From the NCBI GenBank assembly GCA_019918135.1, contig WBZZ01003322.1, positions 1 to 64,000 of the forward strand: a DNA stretch of 64,000 nucleotides. The letters are read 5' to 3'. The notes under the pieces were generated by a model. It searched no databases. It was not told where the DNA came from and saw only the letters and a program-made list of their open reading frames with translations. This document shows, one piece after another, positions 47,920-58,813 of this stretch. Within the stretch, counting starts at the first letter, position 1. Each line of letters opens with the position of its first letter. Source of the stretch: Paulinella micropora. Taxonomy: Eukaryota > Cercozoa > Imbricatea > Euglyphida > Paulinellidae. A program made the position numbers and the translations under genes.

Positions 47920-50900
47920 GTGTGGCCAAAAAAAGCAAAAAGAGACAGGGGGAGGAGGAGGAGGAGGACGAAGAGGAGGAGGAGGAGGAGGAGGAGGCTC
48001 CGCAGGAAGAAGAAGAAGAAGAAGAAGTGGAGGAGGAGCAGGAGGAGGACAATGACCACGAGATCGAGCTAGACGAGGAAGAAGAAGCAGCAGCAGAGGT
48101 TCTGCCGGAACAGGAAGAGGGCGAGAAGGAAGAGGAAGGAGAGTACGAGAAAGAAGAGGAGGAAGAGGAGGAAGAGGCGGAAGAGGCAGAAGAAGAGAGC
48201 GTAGAGAGGGAGGACGAGCTAGTACTGGGAGCGGCGGCCAAACAGACAACGGCGGAGTACCACGTCGAAAACATGCGCAATCAAGAGGGTGCCATGATCG
48301 GAACTAAGCGACAGCGTCGTCTGTTGCTGTACCCCTGCGTCGAGGAAACACCGACGACGGGCAGCGCGGGCGGCGGCGATCCGACGCTGGCGCTGGGGTT
48401 CGGCAACGTGCAGAACAAACCGCCGCGCGATTTTGCTTTGGATTGGGCGAAGCACGCACTGGAGCGGCGCTGCGCGCGTACTAACCTCGCGGCGCTACCC
48501 CGCGAGTGTGTAGCTCAGTTTGTCCGTGCGCATGTCAATAACGATTCGGCACAGCCCATCCTAAGCGCGCGGGTCTTTGTCGGCCAACCCTGCGACCTGC
48601 CTATGGTCTTGCTCTGGCGTGCGCTGGGTGTGGACTCCTGGGCCAGGCTGCGGCAGTTGGTGGTGCGCGGGGACGACCCAGCTGTCGAGGCGCTGTACGT
48701 CGACCTGCTGGAGCGTTCTTGGCAGCTGAACGAGGGCGTGCGCAGGCGCCGCCAGGCACTGTTTCGTTTGGGACAGCTGTGGCTTTTGCGCAGCAAGGAG
48801 GCCAGCGTCGAAGAGATCGAACGAAAGGGCTTGTGGTGGCTGCGGCAGCGGTACCTTCTGCACATCTTTCCAGGGGAACGACCGTGGCTCGCGCAATACT
48901 TGCGGCGGCAGGTGCAGGCGACGGCCGCTGGGGGGCTGCCCCCGGCGGTTTGGACGCTAATCGCCAGCTACTCCCTGGACGGGGAGCGCGAGCAGGAGGT
49001 CGCGGCCTACGGCGACGAGCGCAAGGCAGAGCACCTGGCGGACAGCGCCCGTATGCTTTGTCGGGCCGAGGCGGGGCTGCCGGGGGTGCTAGGCAGCCAC
49101 GGGGTCCCCCGGCAGGCAGGTTTGTCGGACCCGCTGGCCTTGCAGAACAGAGCGGTGCTGACGCTAGCTCAGCTTTACGCCCACAACCTAAAGCGCGCGG
49201 TAAACAAGGAAAGGGTTTGCTTGCAATCCCGCCTGGCATCCTGGGCGGGGCTGGCGGTGTGCGTCCCCCCCGCACAGTTGTTTGACTCGCGCCAGCTTAG
49301 CCGAAGTTTCCAAGAGTTCACCTCGCCCAGGGACAGACCCGTGGCGGGGGGTGGGGGCGTGGCGGGGGGCGGCACTGGCGAGGACGGGCAGCCGCTGCAG
49401 CGCGTACTGCAACAATTCCGGGGGAACCCGGCCAAGAAGTACTGGCTGGCCAGGCGCGTATGCCAGATGGTGCCTAACTGCCAAGGAATGACCTCGGACC
49501 AGCGCTTTGATATATCACAGATGTGCTTCCTGGACCCCTGCGAAACCAGCAAATCCAGCAAGTCGGGCTACGACAAGCACCTAGCGCTCTTCACTACTGT
49601 CGTGCCCGAGCTGCCGCCTGAGTGGTTGGGTGCCCTGGAGGACTGGCTCGTGCTGCGCTGCGCGCCGCTGCCGCGCCGGGCCTCCGCGGCCCTCGGGTCG
49701 GGGGATTATGCGGCGGAGTGTTTTGGGCGCTTGGTCGGGTTTGTGGCCGGGGGGCCGGAGGCCGCGGAGGCGCTGGCACGTCAGCTGCGCACTCTCAAGC
49801 GAGGCGCACAGCGCACGCACGTTGCGGAGGCGGGGACCTGGCGCTGCGACACCTGGGGGTCCTGCTAGACCACACGGAACGCCGCCTGCTCATCCACGTA
49901 CAACCCGGGCGCCTGGCCGCCCCCGTGCTGCACGTAGACCACGAACGTGTAGCGTTGCCCACTCAGGTACGGCGGGCCTGGGGGCTGAAGCGCCTGCGCG
50001 CCCTCTGCGGACTCCCCCTCGCGCCCACGCACGGTCTGTCCTACGAATTCAGCAACGCGCACGCGTCGCTACCTCCGAGGACCTCGCCTGCTGGCGGGCG
50101 CTGCGCGAGGCCGGGGTGCTCGCCTGGCTCTCCGTCCAAGAAGCCGCCTGCCAGCTCGGCTGCGAGAGCCTAGCCAAGCTCGCCAGCCAGCACGCTAAAG
50201 CGGGCTGGAAGGAAGGCGGGGGGGGTTCGGGGGCAGCATGCCCCCCGGCGGTAGCGGGCTGGGGGTGGATTGGGTGGATGTGTCGCCGGCGCGGCACCTG
50301 GGTTTCTCATCATCGTTGACTCTGTTCCACGAGCACGTGACGGGGCCCCGCCTGGTGTACGCGGCGGGGATGCAGACCCAGGCGATTGCACAGCATCGGC
50401 CCGGGCGCGTCCTGGCAACTCCACCAAAGAGCTCCTGCATGGCGAGCGCAGTTTGCTGGAGGCACCCCTGACGGCCTGCACCGTGGGGCTGCAGCCCCTG
50501 GGCGTCAACGTGCCAGTCGCGTACCGCGCCTGGTCCCACAACCAGGACGACGGAACCGTCTGGTCACAGGGCGCCGTCGACCGCGGAGTCTTTGCCCTCG
50601 TCGAGCACAAGAGCTACCGTGACACCTTCCAACTCCGGCCCAGCCCGCTGATGCGGGCTGGAGGGGGCCTCCCGGCCCAGCCCGCTAGCGCCGGGGGGCA
50701 TGCTGCCCCCCCGAACCCCCCCTGCCCCCCTTCCAGCCGCGCCAGCGGGCTGGGCATGCCCCCCGGGGGCTGGGAGAAGCTGCGCGAATGCAGTGCCCGC
50801 GCGCTGTTGCACGAGCAGGCCCTGCGCAGGGCCGGGCGCCTGTCGCAGGTTTGGCGGGGGGGTTGGGGTGGTGGTGGTGGTGGTGGTGGTGGTGGCGGGA

Positions 50901-52790
50901 GCGGCGCGGCCAGGGCGGCGGAGGGTTACCTGTTGTCAGCGCAGGCCCAGCGCGGGGAGAGCCCCTACGCGGGCCTGGGGCTCCCCGCGGTGGGCCGCCT
51001 GGTTCTACAGGGCGATAGGCTGCTGCGGGCGCTCGGCGAAGAGCCCGTGCACGCAGCTGTCCGGCTCGGCGGCGGGGCCGCGGCGGCAGCGGGCCTCATG
51101 ACTCAGGAAAACGTCGTCCGCGAGGTGCGCGCGGCGGTGCGCGGCGTGGTCGCTCAGACCTGCCTTGCCATCCACTCAGCTGCAGAAGATGGAGCCCCGA
51201 CTCCGGGCCGGGCGCTCGCAGGGAGCCCTGTGCTGTGCGTGGCGGACCCCGACCCCTCCGCGGGGGCCCTCGCCGAGCTCCTGCGCCCGCTCTCCCCCGG
51301 CGGCCGCTACCAGGCTAGCGCGCGGGTCGTCACCGTTCGCCTCGCTACCTTCCAGCACGGCGACAAGATAACCAACACGTCGGGGCAGAAGTGCACCGTC
51401 TGCGTCATGCTCCCCGACTGCTGCCTGCCCTACCTGCCCACGGGGGAACGCCCCGCCGTGCTGCTTGGCCCCTCGCAAATGTTCCGCAAAACTATCAACG
51501 ACTGCCTCACCGCCCTGCAGACACGGCTCGTAGCACAACAGGGACCGGAACTCATTAACCAAGTCACGGGTGGCTCCGCCACCCACGTCTGGCCCTGGAA
51601 CCAGGAAATACTCATGCACACCGCCGGGGGGCATGCCCCCCGAACCCCCCCTGCCTCCCTTCCAGCCCGCGCTAGCGGGCTGAAGCCCCCCGGGGAGTGG
51701 CGCCCCGACTTCCGCTGCGTCCTGGAGTCGCTCTACCTGCCCACCCCCGCCAAGCTCTGGAAGCGCTGCCTGCAGCACTGGCTGCGGCGCGCCGGCGCCG
51801 CCCTCGCCGCCCTCAGCAAAGTCCTGCGGCTCTCTCTTGGGGGGCCTGCCCAGCCCGCTGGCGCCGGGGGGCATGCTGCCCAGCCCGCTGGCGCAGGCTG
51901 CAGGGAGGGCAGGGGGGGTTCGGGGGGCAGCATGCCCCCCGGCGGTCTGGAGCTGTTGGCTTGGGTGGAGCGCGAGGAAAAGTGGCTGCTGGAGCGCCTG
52001 GCGCGTGCGGGGCTGCTGAGCCAGCAGCAGGTGCAGACCGGCGGCGGCCAGGCCGTGGAGGCCCTACGCTTGATCCTGGCACGCCGGCCTCTTGCTACCT
52101 GGGATCTCAGCAAAGGCTGGTACGACGTCTTGCTCCCGTGCGAGTCTTGGCTGTGCGGAGTTCAACAGGAGGTCCAGCTAAATCGGGAACGCCTCGTGGC
52201 CACCTTCTTCCCTCGGAACGACGAGGCTGGCGGCGCGGGCACCGCCCCCCGCGCTTCGGCTGGCTGGGCTTGCCCCCCTGAAAAGCTGGAAGCCCTGCAC
52301 CTGGCGCCGCCAGCCGCATGTACAGCCCTGCTAGCATGGACCTGGACCCGGCGGGAAACGCGTCTCTCTTTGGCTTTCAATACTACATGGCTGAAGAGAA
52401 GACTTCCTAGATTCAATTCAAGGCACGGCACCGCGGGGGCATCGACCCCCTGACTCACCAAGGCACCAAGTCCAGCAAGGTCGACGGTGCTAGCAAGTTC
52501 GATCCCATGACTCTCAATTCCAGCGTGCAGGCTGGCTCTACTTCTCTCCTCAAACAAGTGCTCGAAACCTCGGACTCCCGCTGCGATTTCATCTGCAACT
52601 CGTGCGGGCGCATTGGCTTTGGCGACCCAGCCACTGGGCATGCTACCTGTCTGACTAGATACTGTGCACAAGCGCAAGCCTCTGGCCAATACACAGGCTT
52701 AAGCGCTCGTCCTACCTCGTTTGTCTTTCTCAAGGCCATACAAACACTCGACGCTACCGGGCTCTTGTACCCCGTCAAGGCTGAAAAATC
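47920..52790 (+). pseudogene. RPB2-like second-largest RNA polymerase subunit region (viral segment)
   Basis: The N-terminal part is a long Glu-rich tract (47950-48230), then NKPPRDFALDWAKHAL and LPMVLLWRALGVDSWARL, which match the RPB2 protrusion/lobe (ALG..S motif). Further on come GVLLDHTERRLLIHVQPGRL (external domain), FHEHVTGPRLVYAAGMQTQA (the N-x-x-PRxxYxxxMxxQA block), LGVNVPVAYRAWSHNQDDGT with DRGVFALVEHKSYRDT (the Y-N-Q-E-D hybrid-binding region), HGDKITNTSGQKCTV (the G-x-K-x-x-x-x-x-GQKG switch region), FGFQYYM, and a zinc ribbon CNSCG...C..YC near 52.6-52.7 kb followed by FVFLKAIQTL. Together these cover RPB2 from end to end. It would form the viral transcription enzyme with an RPB1 partner not seen here. 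Dispersed palindromes interrupt it. Not fully intact. Confidence 0.8.
50187..52280. repeat. Dispersed GC palindromic repeat inside the RPB2-like gene
   Basis: Copies at about 50187-50264, 50636-50775, 51622-51702, 51848-51950, and a fragment at about 52255-52275. Core pieces: CCAGCCCGCTGGCG with its complement, and GGGGGGTTCGGGGGGCAGCA followed by TGCCCCCC. Copies occur in both orientations (GGGTTCGGGGGG versus CCCCCCGAACCC). Further copies lie at about 38226-38245 and 44330-44400. Translated, they give the recurrent peptide AQPAGAGGHAA...MPPGG. Confidence 0.8.
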
Positions 52791-53047
52791 TAGGACTTTT
52801 CTTTCTCTTTCTCCCTCTTTCTCGCTCTCTCTCTCTCCCCTCTCCCGATTTCTTCAACTTGTTTCTTTTTCCTTCTGCCCCCCTCTCCCCCCCCCCTTAC
52901 TTCCCACACGCACACGCTCACTCTCTTTTTCTCTCTCTCACCCTCGTCTTAAGAACTTAAATTAATAAAAAAAGAAAAGGAAGAATTTGTATATTTGACA
53001 GAGAGAGAGAGAGTAACAGTAAAAAAAAACAGGTAAATCCTGCGGTA
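52791..53047. other. Pyrimidine-rich spacer
   Basis: CT-rich sequence (52797-52945), an AATTAATAAAAAAAG polyadenylation-like motif near 52960 and a short GA repeat. No gene is seen. Confidence 0.55.
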
Positions 53048-53390
53048 ATGCCAACGGGGCCTACGTTCACCGAACGGAAAAATAAGCAGTCGTCAAGACG
53101 GCGGTCGTCCCAAAACGCAAGGGCCAATGTCGACGGCGCGCCCGCCGTGCGACTCCTTGCACCCCCTTTGTCGGACGAAGCCGAAGCCCTTCAAATAAAT
53201 ACATCGTTCAGCACGAGTTCAGCAACATCATCAGATATTTCATTACCAACCACGCCAACATCGGAATCGCAAGCACCAAAACCGTCAAGATCATTGGGAG
53301 CGTCGCGAACACCAAGGCCGTCAACATCATCACCAGCAGGCAACAGCGGCCAGACAAGGCCTGGCCAAAGCGAGGTGTGCTGGAATAGCC
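53048..53390 (+). CDS. Ser/Thr/Pro-rich ORF, hypothetical
   Basis: ATG at 53048 (MPTGPTFTERKNKQSSRRRS) followed by low-complexity Ser/Thr/Pro sequence. Beyond about 53390 the frame is antisense to the glycoprotein gene and unlikely to be real. Function unknown. Confidence 0.3.
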
Positions 53391-53391
53391 T

Positions 53392-55543
53392 GATTGTTTA
53401 TGGGCCCCACGTCGAGCCGTTGCGCGGGTCCAGGCGCTCCCAGGGGTTCAGGGTGCACACCTTGAGCCCCTCGTCGCTGGACTCGGCGCAGGGGCACTCG
53501 CGGCCGGCCAGGAGCCCCACGGCCGACGGGTCGCCGGCGGACCGGAACCAGAACTGCGCGCTCACCAGCTTCTGCCCGGCGCTGCAGAAGTAGCGCCGGA
53601 ACGTCGCCAGCTCGCCCTCGCCGCCCGCCGCCGCCTCGACCCAGCCCGCCGTCGTCGTCCAGCAGCACCCACAGGCTGTCCACCAGCGCCCGGCCCAGCG
53701 CGGCGGCCCGGTCGCCGGACCCGGCGCACTTGGCCGCCACGGCCCGGGCCGCGTCGCCGTCGGCGGCCAGGCCGCAGTACAGCTCCTTCTCGCTCAGGTC
53801 CGTGCAGTTGCTCCAGCGCCAGGACTCGGCCCAGCCCTGCGCGTCGATTTGGGCCGGCACGCACTCATGGGTGTGTTGCTCGTCCCGGGCGTCCGCCGTG
53901 CCCAGCACAAACTTGCAGCGGTTGTCGCTCGCAAAGGAGCGCGGGTACATGGACGCAGCCCCTGGTACGGCACTGTCCGGCCCGCGGCAGGCGGCGCTCT
54001 CGGCGCTGGCGTTGTACGGGCCGCCGCCGAGCGGGCGGCAGGGCGGGTCCCACTGCCACTGCGTCGGGTAGCCGCGCTCCGCCCGCGTGGCCTGGTGCTT
54101 GGCGCTGGTCCGGTCGGGCGTGCCCGCGTCGTCGCGCGTCGGGTAGCCGAGCAGCCGGGGGGCCAGCCCCACGTCCTGCAGCCAGCGGTGCATGGCGGCG
54201 GCGCTGCCGACGGCCGCGAGCCGCCCGGCCGGCGGCCGGTCCCCCGGCGCGCTGCGGTCGCCGCCAAAGGTCACGCGGTCCAGCGCCAGCAGCCAGGCCG
54301 GCGGGGCTCCGCGCGCCAGCGTGTCGGCCCAGTGCTGGGCCTGCGCGCTGGCGCAGGCCTGGCGCCCGTCAAGCGGCGACCAGGCCACGAGCTGCCGCGT
54401 CAGGTCGTCGGCCATGTACTCGTCCCACAGGTCCGCGGTCTCGTCCGTGTCGGCACCCAGGTCGAGCTTGCGCCGGTCCCGGCGCTTGCTGAGGGCGAGC
54501 ACGAGCTGCATGATGCCGTACGCGAGCCCCGTGGCCGGCGCGCCCAGCACCACCACGCCCCCGGCCAGGCCCCCGTACCAGTACGGGCTGTTGTTGACGT
54601 TGCGGATGCGCTGCGTCAGGCGGCTGGAACTGGCGCCCACCGCCTGCACGCGCGTCGCAAAGTACGTGGCCGTGCGCAGCCTGGCCTGCGCGTGGTGCAG
54701 GGCCAGGGCCTTGGCCTGGTACTGGGCGGGCGACACGAAGCCCGACTGGTCCTGGCTGCACAGCAGCGGCGCCAGGCAGGCGTACGAGTGGTTGAGCTCG
54801 TGCGACCACAGCTCGAACAGCAGCGCCTGCTTCTGCAGGCTGTCGCTGACGTCGGCCTGCGAGCCGCCGTACACGCTGGCGTACGCTAGCCGGGCCTCGG
54901 CCAGCTGCTGCATGGTGTAGTGCCTAGCGCCCGCGCCGGCCAGCACGCAGCCACCGCACACGGGCAGGCTGACGTTCATGAGCGCGCCCGCGGGGGCGGG
55001 CACGACCTCCTGCTGCAGGCGGCGGCGCGCGCCCGCGGTGCCGTTGTCCAGCAGGTCCGCGTGCCACACGCCGCGGTCCTGCGCGAACAGGGCCTGCGCC
55101 AGGAACCCCGCGCGGGCCTGGCGCGTGTTGCCGTACACTGGCTCGAACTCCGGCTCGAAGTCGTCGCGCAGCATCTCGTTTTCGAGCTCACCCTCGCACG
55201 TGCCGTGCTCGTGCAGCCGCAGCTGCAGGGGCAGGTACTCGGTCACCTCCGCGTCCGTCTCGTACGTCACGCCCAGGCACGACGCCCACACCGGCACGCG
55301 GCGGCCGCTGCTGAGGTTCAGCAACAAGCGCACGCGGTCGGCGCCGCCGAAGGGCTGCTGGCACGCGTCAAAGTCCAGGGTCAGCTGGTGCTCCGGCACC
55401 GCGCCGGCCAGCGACGCCGCGCCGTCGCGCTGCACGCGGTCCACGACCGTGCTGCGGAGCCTGGCCCCGAGCGCCGCGCCGGCCCACAGCGCCCACAGCG
55501 CCGGCCACCACGGCCGCCAAGCCAGCGACGAGCGACCGACCAT
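53392..55543 (-). pseudogene. Large membrane glycoprotein region (viral segment)
   Basis: ATG at 55543 (MVGRSSLAWRPWWPALWALW, then AGAALGA) starts with a clear signal peptide. The ectodomain is Cys-rich with several N-glycosylation sequons (LNLSS, NGTAG, NVSLP, NHSYA, NCTDL). A long hydrophobic segment WYGGLAGGVVVLGAPATGLA, then YGIMQLVLALSKRRDRRK, is a membrane anchor with positive stop-transfer residues, roughly mid-protein; a further Cys-rich region follows. Perhaps a viral surface or entry protein. I do not recognise the family. The copy is not fully intact. Confidence 0.5.
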
Positions 55544-55848
55544 AATCAAGGGGGGGGGGGGGGCAGGGAGGAGGCGACACTGCCTTTGCCACACACACAC
55601 CCGCGGGCGGGGAAGAGCCAAGGAGAGACCAGGGGGGCAGCCTCCGCCGCGCCGGGCGGCCGGGAGTGGGTAGGGAGGGGAGAGGGGGACCGGCCCTTCC
55701 CCCCGCCCGTTCCCTCACCTCCTGGCTCTTCTCTCTCCCGTGCCGTCCCCAGGCGGGCGTGGAGGGGGAGGGCAGGGGGGTGTGCCATTAGCGTGCTCGT
55801 CTTGAGATAAAAGGACTGGCCAGCGCCCCGACCAGCCCCTCCCCCACC
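55544..55848 (+). promoter_or_regulatory. Bidirectional intergenic region between glycoprotein and hydrolase genes
   Basis: About 300 bases between divergent start codons. It has G runs next to the glycoprotein start and a short AT-rich AGATAAAAGG about 40 bases before the ATG at 55849, a possible TATA-like element in otherwise GC-rich DNA. Confidence 0.4.
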
Positions 55849-58204
55849 ATGCAGTCCGCCGCGACCAATGCACGAGAGTTCCCCCCCGGCTGGGCGCTGG
55901 TGGTCGTGGACATGCAGAACAACTTTGTCCGCGAAGAGGGAAAGCTCACGCTGGCAGGAAAGGAAGTAGATAAGGAGGGAAAGCTTACGCCGGCCGCAAA
56001 GAAAAACCTGGAGGCCATGAACGACTGCATCCGGGAGATCCGCAAGCTGGTCAAGCTGCAGGGCTGGGACCTGGTGGTATTTACGCGGGACAAGCACCCG
56101 GGGGCAGAAGCGTGTACGAATAGCGGTCACGACCATGTATGCCAGCCTGCACACATCTCCTTCCAGGATTCATACTACAACCAAGGCAACACTGAAAAGG
56201 TGATGAGGGTCCGGAGTCGAGACGGCATTACGGAGTACAAGTATATACCCCCCGGCATCTTTCCACTCCCCCAGTGTCAATACACCCTGTGTAATAGTCA
56301 AGGCAAGTTCAAAATTACGCAAGCTCTGTACCTTGCTCACTGCGTCATGAGCACGCGGGGCTCCGACCTAATACACGAACTGCATGACGTGGCACCTCCC
56401 TTTCTGCAGACGGCTGTCTATGAGGAGCAGGAGCCAGCCGAGTCGTATCTGAATGATACGCGCTGGGAGCGAGTTACGCAATCCCTGCCCTCGGGCGCTC
56501 CAAGAAACCGTACCATCTTCTTTGACAAGTGCATGGATCGCTTCGTGGATGCCAATTCGGCCGTCTTCAAAAACGACGGCGGGACCCAAGTTACCAACGT
56601 CAATCCTAAGACCGGCCAAGTCGTGGCCCTGACCCAGATCCTGCGCGTGAACGGTATCCGGAACGTAGTGGTCGCCGGCGTCGCTGCCGACATTTGCGTG
56701 CAGCAAACGTGTGCGGGCCTAATGGAGAAGGGTTTCGCTGTCTGCGTCGTAGGGACTGCAACAAAGCCGTTCGACGCTGCCTTCGACGCGAGCTCTCTAA
56801 AGCGCTTGGGGCACGCGTCAACGTTCTACCAGAACGTAGCGTCGCTGCAGGCCAGCTCCCTGAAAACTGCACCCGCCAGCTCCCAGGCCGACTCGGTCTC
56901 CGCGGCCGCGCGACAACTGTACGCCAACATAGCATTCATGCTCAGTGGCCGCGACGACGTCATCGACCTGCTGATACAGAGGGCGCAGCTGGCGCACCAA
57001 GAGCGAGAAGGGGACCTCAGGGCCAGCGAACAAGCTCACTGGCTCTCAAAGTGGTTCTTTGGTAAGTATCTACCTGGGCTGACCGGTACCCCGGGCAGGC
57101 CGGGCCCAAGATACGCCTGCCATTCAGCTGAGTGCAGAGAACCACTTACTGTGGAGGACCTCGAGGGAATGAAGGAAAGACGGGCCAAAGTTGCCAGGGT
57201 GGTAGAAGTACCACTACAGACTGGGAAGCATAACCCGCGCCCCCCCGCCAGCGCGTCCTTGGAATATAAAACTGCGCTAGACAAAAACCTACAACAATGT
57301 GTGGTGGCGCTATCGGACTTGTACATGCCGTTCACTGCTTCGATGGGCCCTAACCTCATACTGTATTTCCCCGCTAATGAAACCAAGGAGAGTTGCCCCT
57401 ACGGGCCGCGGCGAATCAACGTCTTTGACGCACAGCAGCCAAACACAAGCCCCACGGAATGCCTCCGTGAGGCACAGGTGCTACTGCGGGCAAAAGCCCA
57501 CTTTATGGCCAGGAACGCTCTAGCAGTGGTAGACCTGGTACTGAAGAATATGTACCAGTACCTTTTCGATTTTCCTTGTGTGTACGACAGCAGCACGCAC
57601 AAGCCAATACTGGTTGAAGAGCAACGCAAGAGACAGATTTCTGCTCGAGCTGCGTAGTGGCTCCGTGTGCAGCAAGTTTAAGCTAGCGGTTACGCTGCGC
57701 AGGGTAAACGAACCCGAAGCTGCCTACCTGCTATCGCCAGCGGAGTGCCAAGACTTCTACGCTGTGTATGATGGCCTCTCGGCGGTATATAACAGCGCCC
57801 TGAAGGTGTGGAACACCGCCCCGACGACGCCAGGGACACAACTCAAGGTCCTGCGAGATCTTGGGTGGGATTGGCAGCTCTTTTTCCAGACCTACGTAAA
57901 CTCGAGGCAGCACAGGGATGACGAACAGAAGGGCCCGCAGTTCTCGGTCTGCTCGCCGCACGCGCAATGTTTCCTCTACCCGACCGCGCCCAGGGCATTT
58001 GGTGGAAAAAGAGAGTTTGAGCAGGCTTACGAGAGAGTTGTAGCGCGGATGCCCGCCTTCTTTGAGAGGGTGTATGGCTCCAGGGACGCTTCCCAGCCCA
58101 AGGCATTTGTGGACGCGCTGGCGTGTCTGCACATATGTGATCAAAAGCCACAGCAGCTGCAGAATCTACAGAGCGGGGAAGATGACAATTACTATTTAAT
58201 CTAG
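55849..58204 (+). pseudogene. Nicotinamidase/isochorismatase-like hydrolase with long C-terminal extension (viral segment)
   Basis: ATG at 55849. WALVVVDMQNNFVREEGKL holds the catalytic Asp of the family, VVFTRDKHPG follows, and VVVAGVAADICVQQTCAGLM carries the nucleophilic Cys in the usual A-x-D-x-C-V-x-x-T block. Fe/Zn-type His residues fit HDHVCQPAH. These enzymes hydrolyse nicotinamide or isochorismate. About 250 residues of hydrolase core are followed by roughly 450 residues of unknown, Cys-containing sequence to about 58.2 kb. Among viral genes it may alter NAD metabolism; this is inference. Not fully intact. Confidence 0.6.
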
Positions 58205-58813
58205 CAGCGCGGGTGCCAGGCCATAGTAGGAGTGAGTGTGTGTGCCCAGGGGGGGAGGTCGTACGCCTGCGCGGGGGGGGTCCAGACAAAAGCGCCCGGG
58301 GCAGAGCCGGTGGTACCTTGGGCCAAAGCTCAAAACATCCCGGGTCCAAGCGCCCCCTGGGGTGGTCCGGCGGAGGCCATGCGCTGCTACCGACAAGTAC
58401 AAGAGCAGGCAGGCCCGTCGGTGCTGGCCGGGGCCTGGCTGCTCACCTTCTCCTGTCCCTTACCGCGCGCGGTATTACTTAGAAAACAGGAAGGACTGCA
58501 GGCAGAAACAAGTAACATTTCATTTCCTTATTACAGACAGCAATCTTAGACTTGCTTGGGTAGGTTTGACATGTGCCCCCGACCGGGCGGCCAAGGGTGA
58601 CAGGGCTGCAGCGCGGACGCGTAGCTCTTCGCGCCCTAGCCAAGACTACCACCCTGCCTGCTCGCTCTCTTCTCCGGTGCCGGCTGTTGAAAGAAGAAAA
58701 AGGCCGGGATGCTAACTTTAGGCCTGCTGCGGAATGCGGCTACCATTAATTTTTAATCAGTCTCAGACTTTAGCACTAGTTTCCCGGACGTGCCCTTAGC
58801 AGCACTACCTCCC
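58205..58813. other. Spacer, no clear gene
   Basis: Some open frames without recognisable domains. The convergent ends of the hydrolase gene (+) and the SNF2-type gene (-) lie at its borders. Functional content not seen. Confidence 0.5.

Noticed and set aside
47717-48280. Ser-rich frame on the - strand
   Set aside because: Shadow of the Glu-rich part of the RPB2-like gene.
53849-55673. Long Arg/Ala-rich plus-strand frames
   Set aside because: Shadows of the GC-rich glycoprotein gene on the - strand; composition is typical of antisense frames in high-GC DNA.
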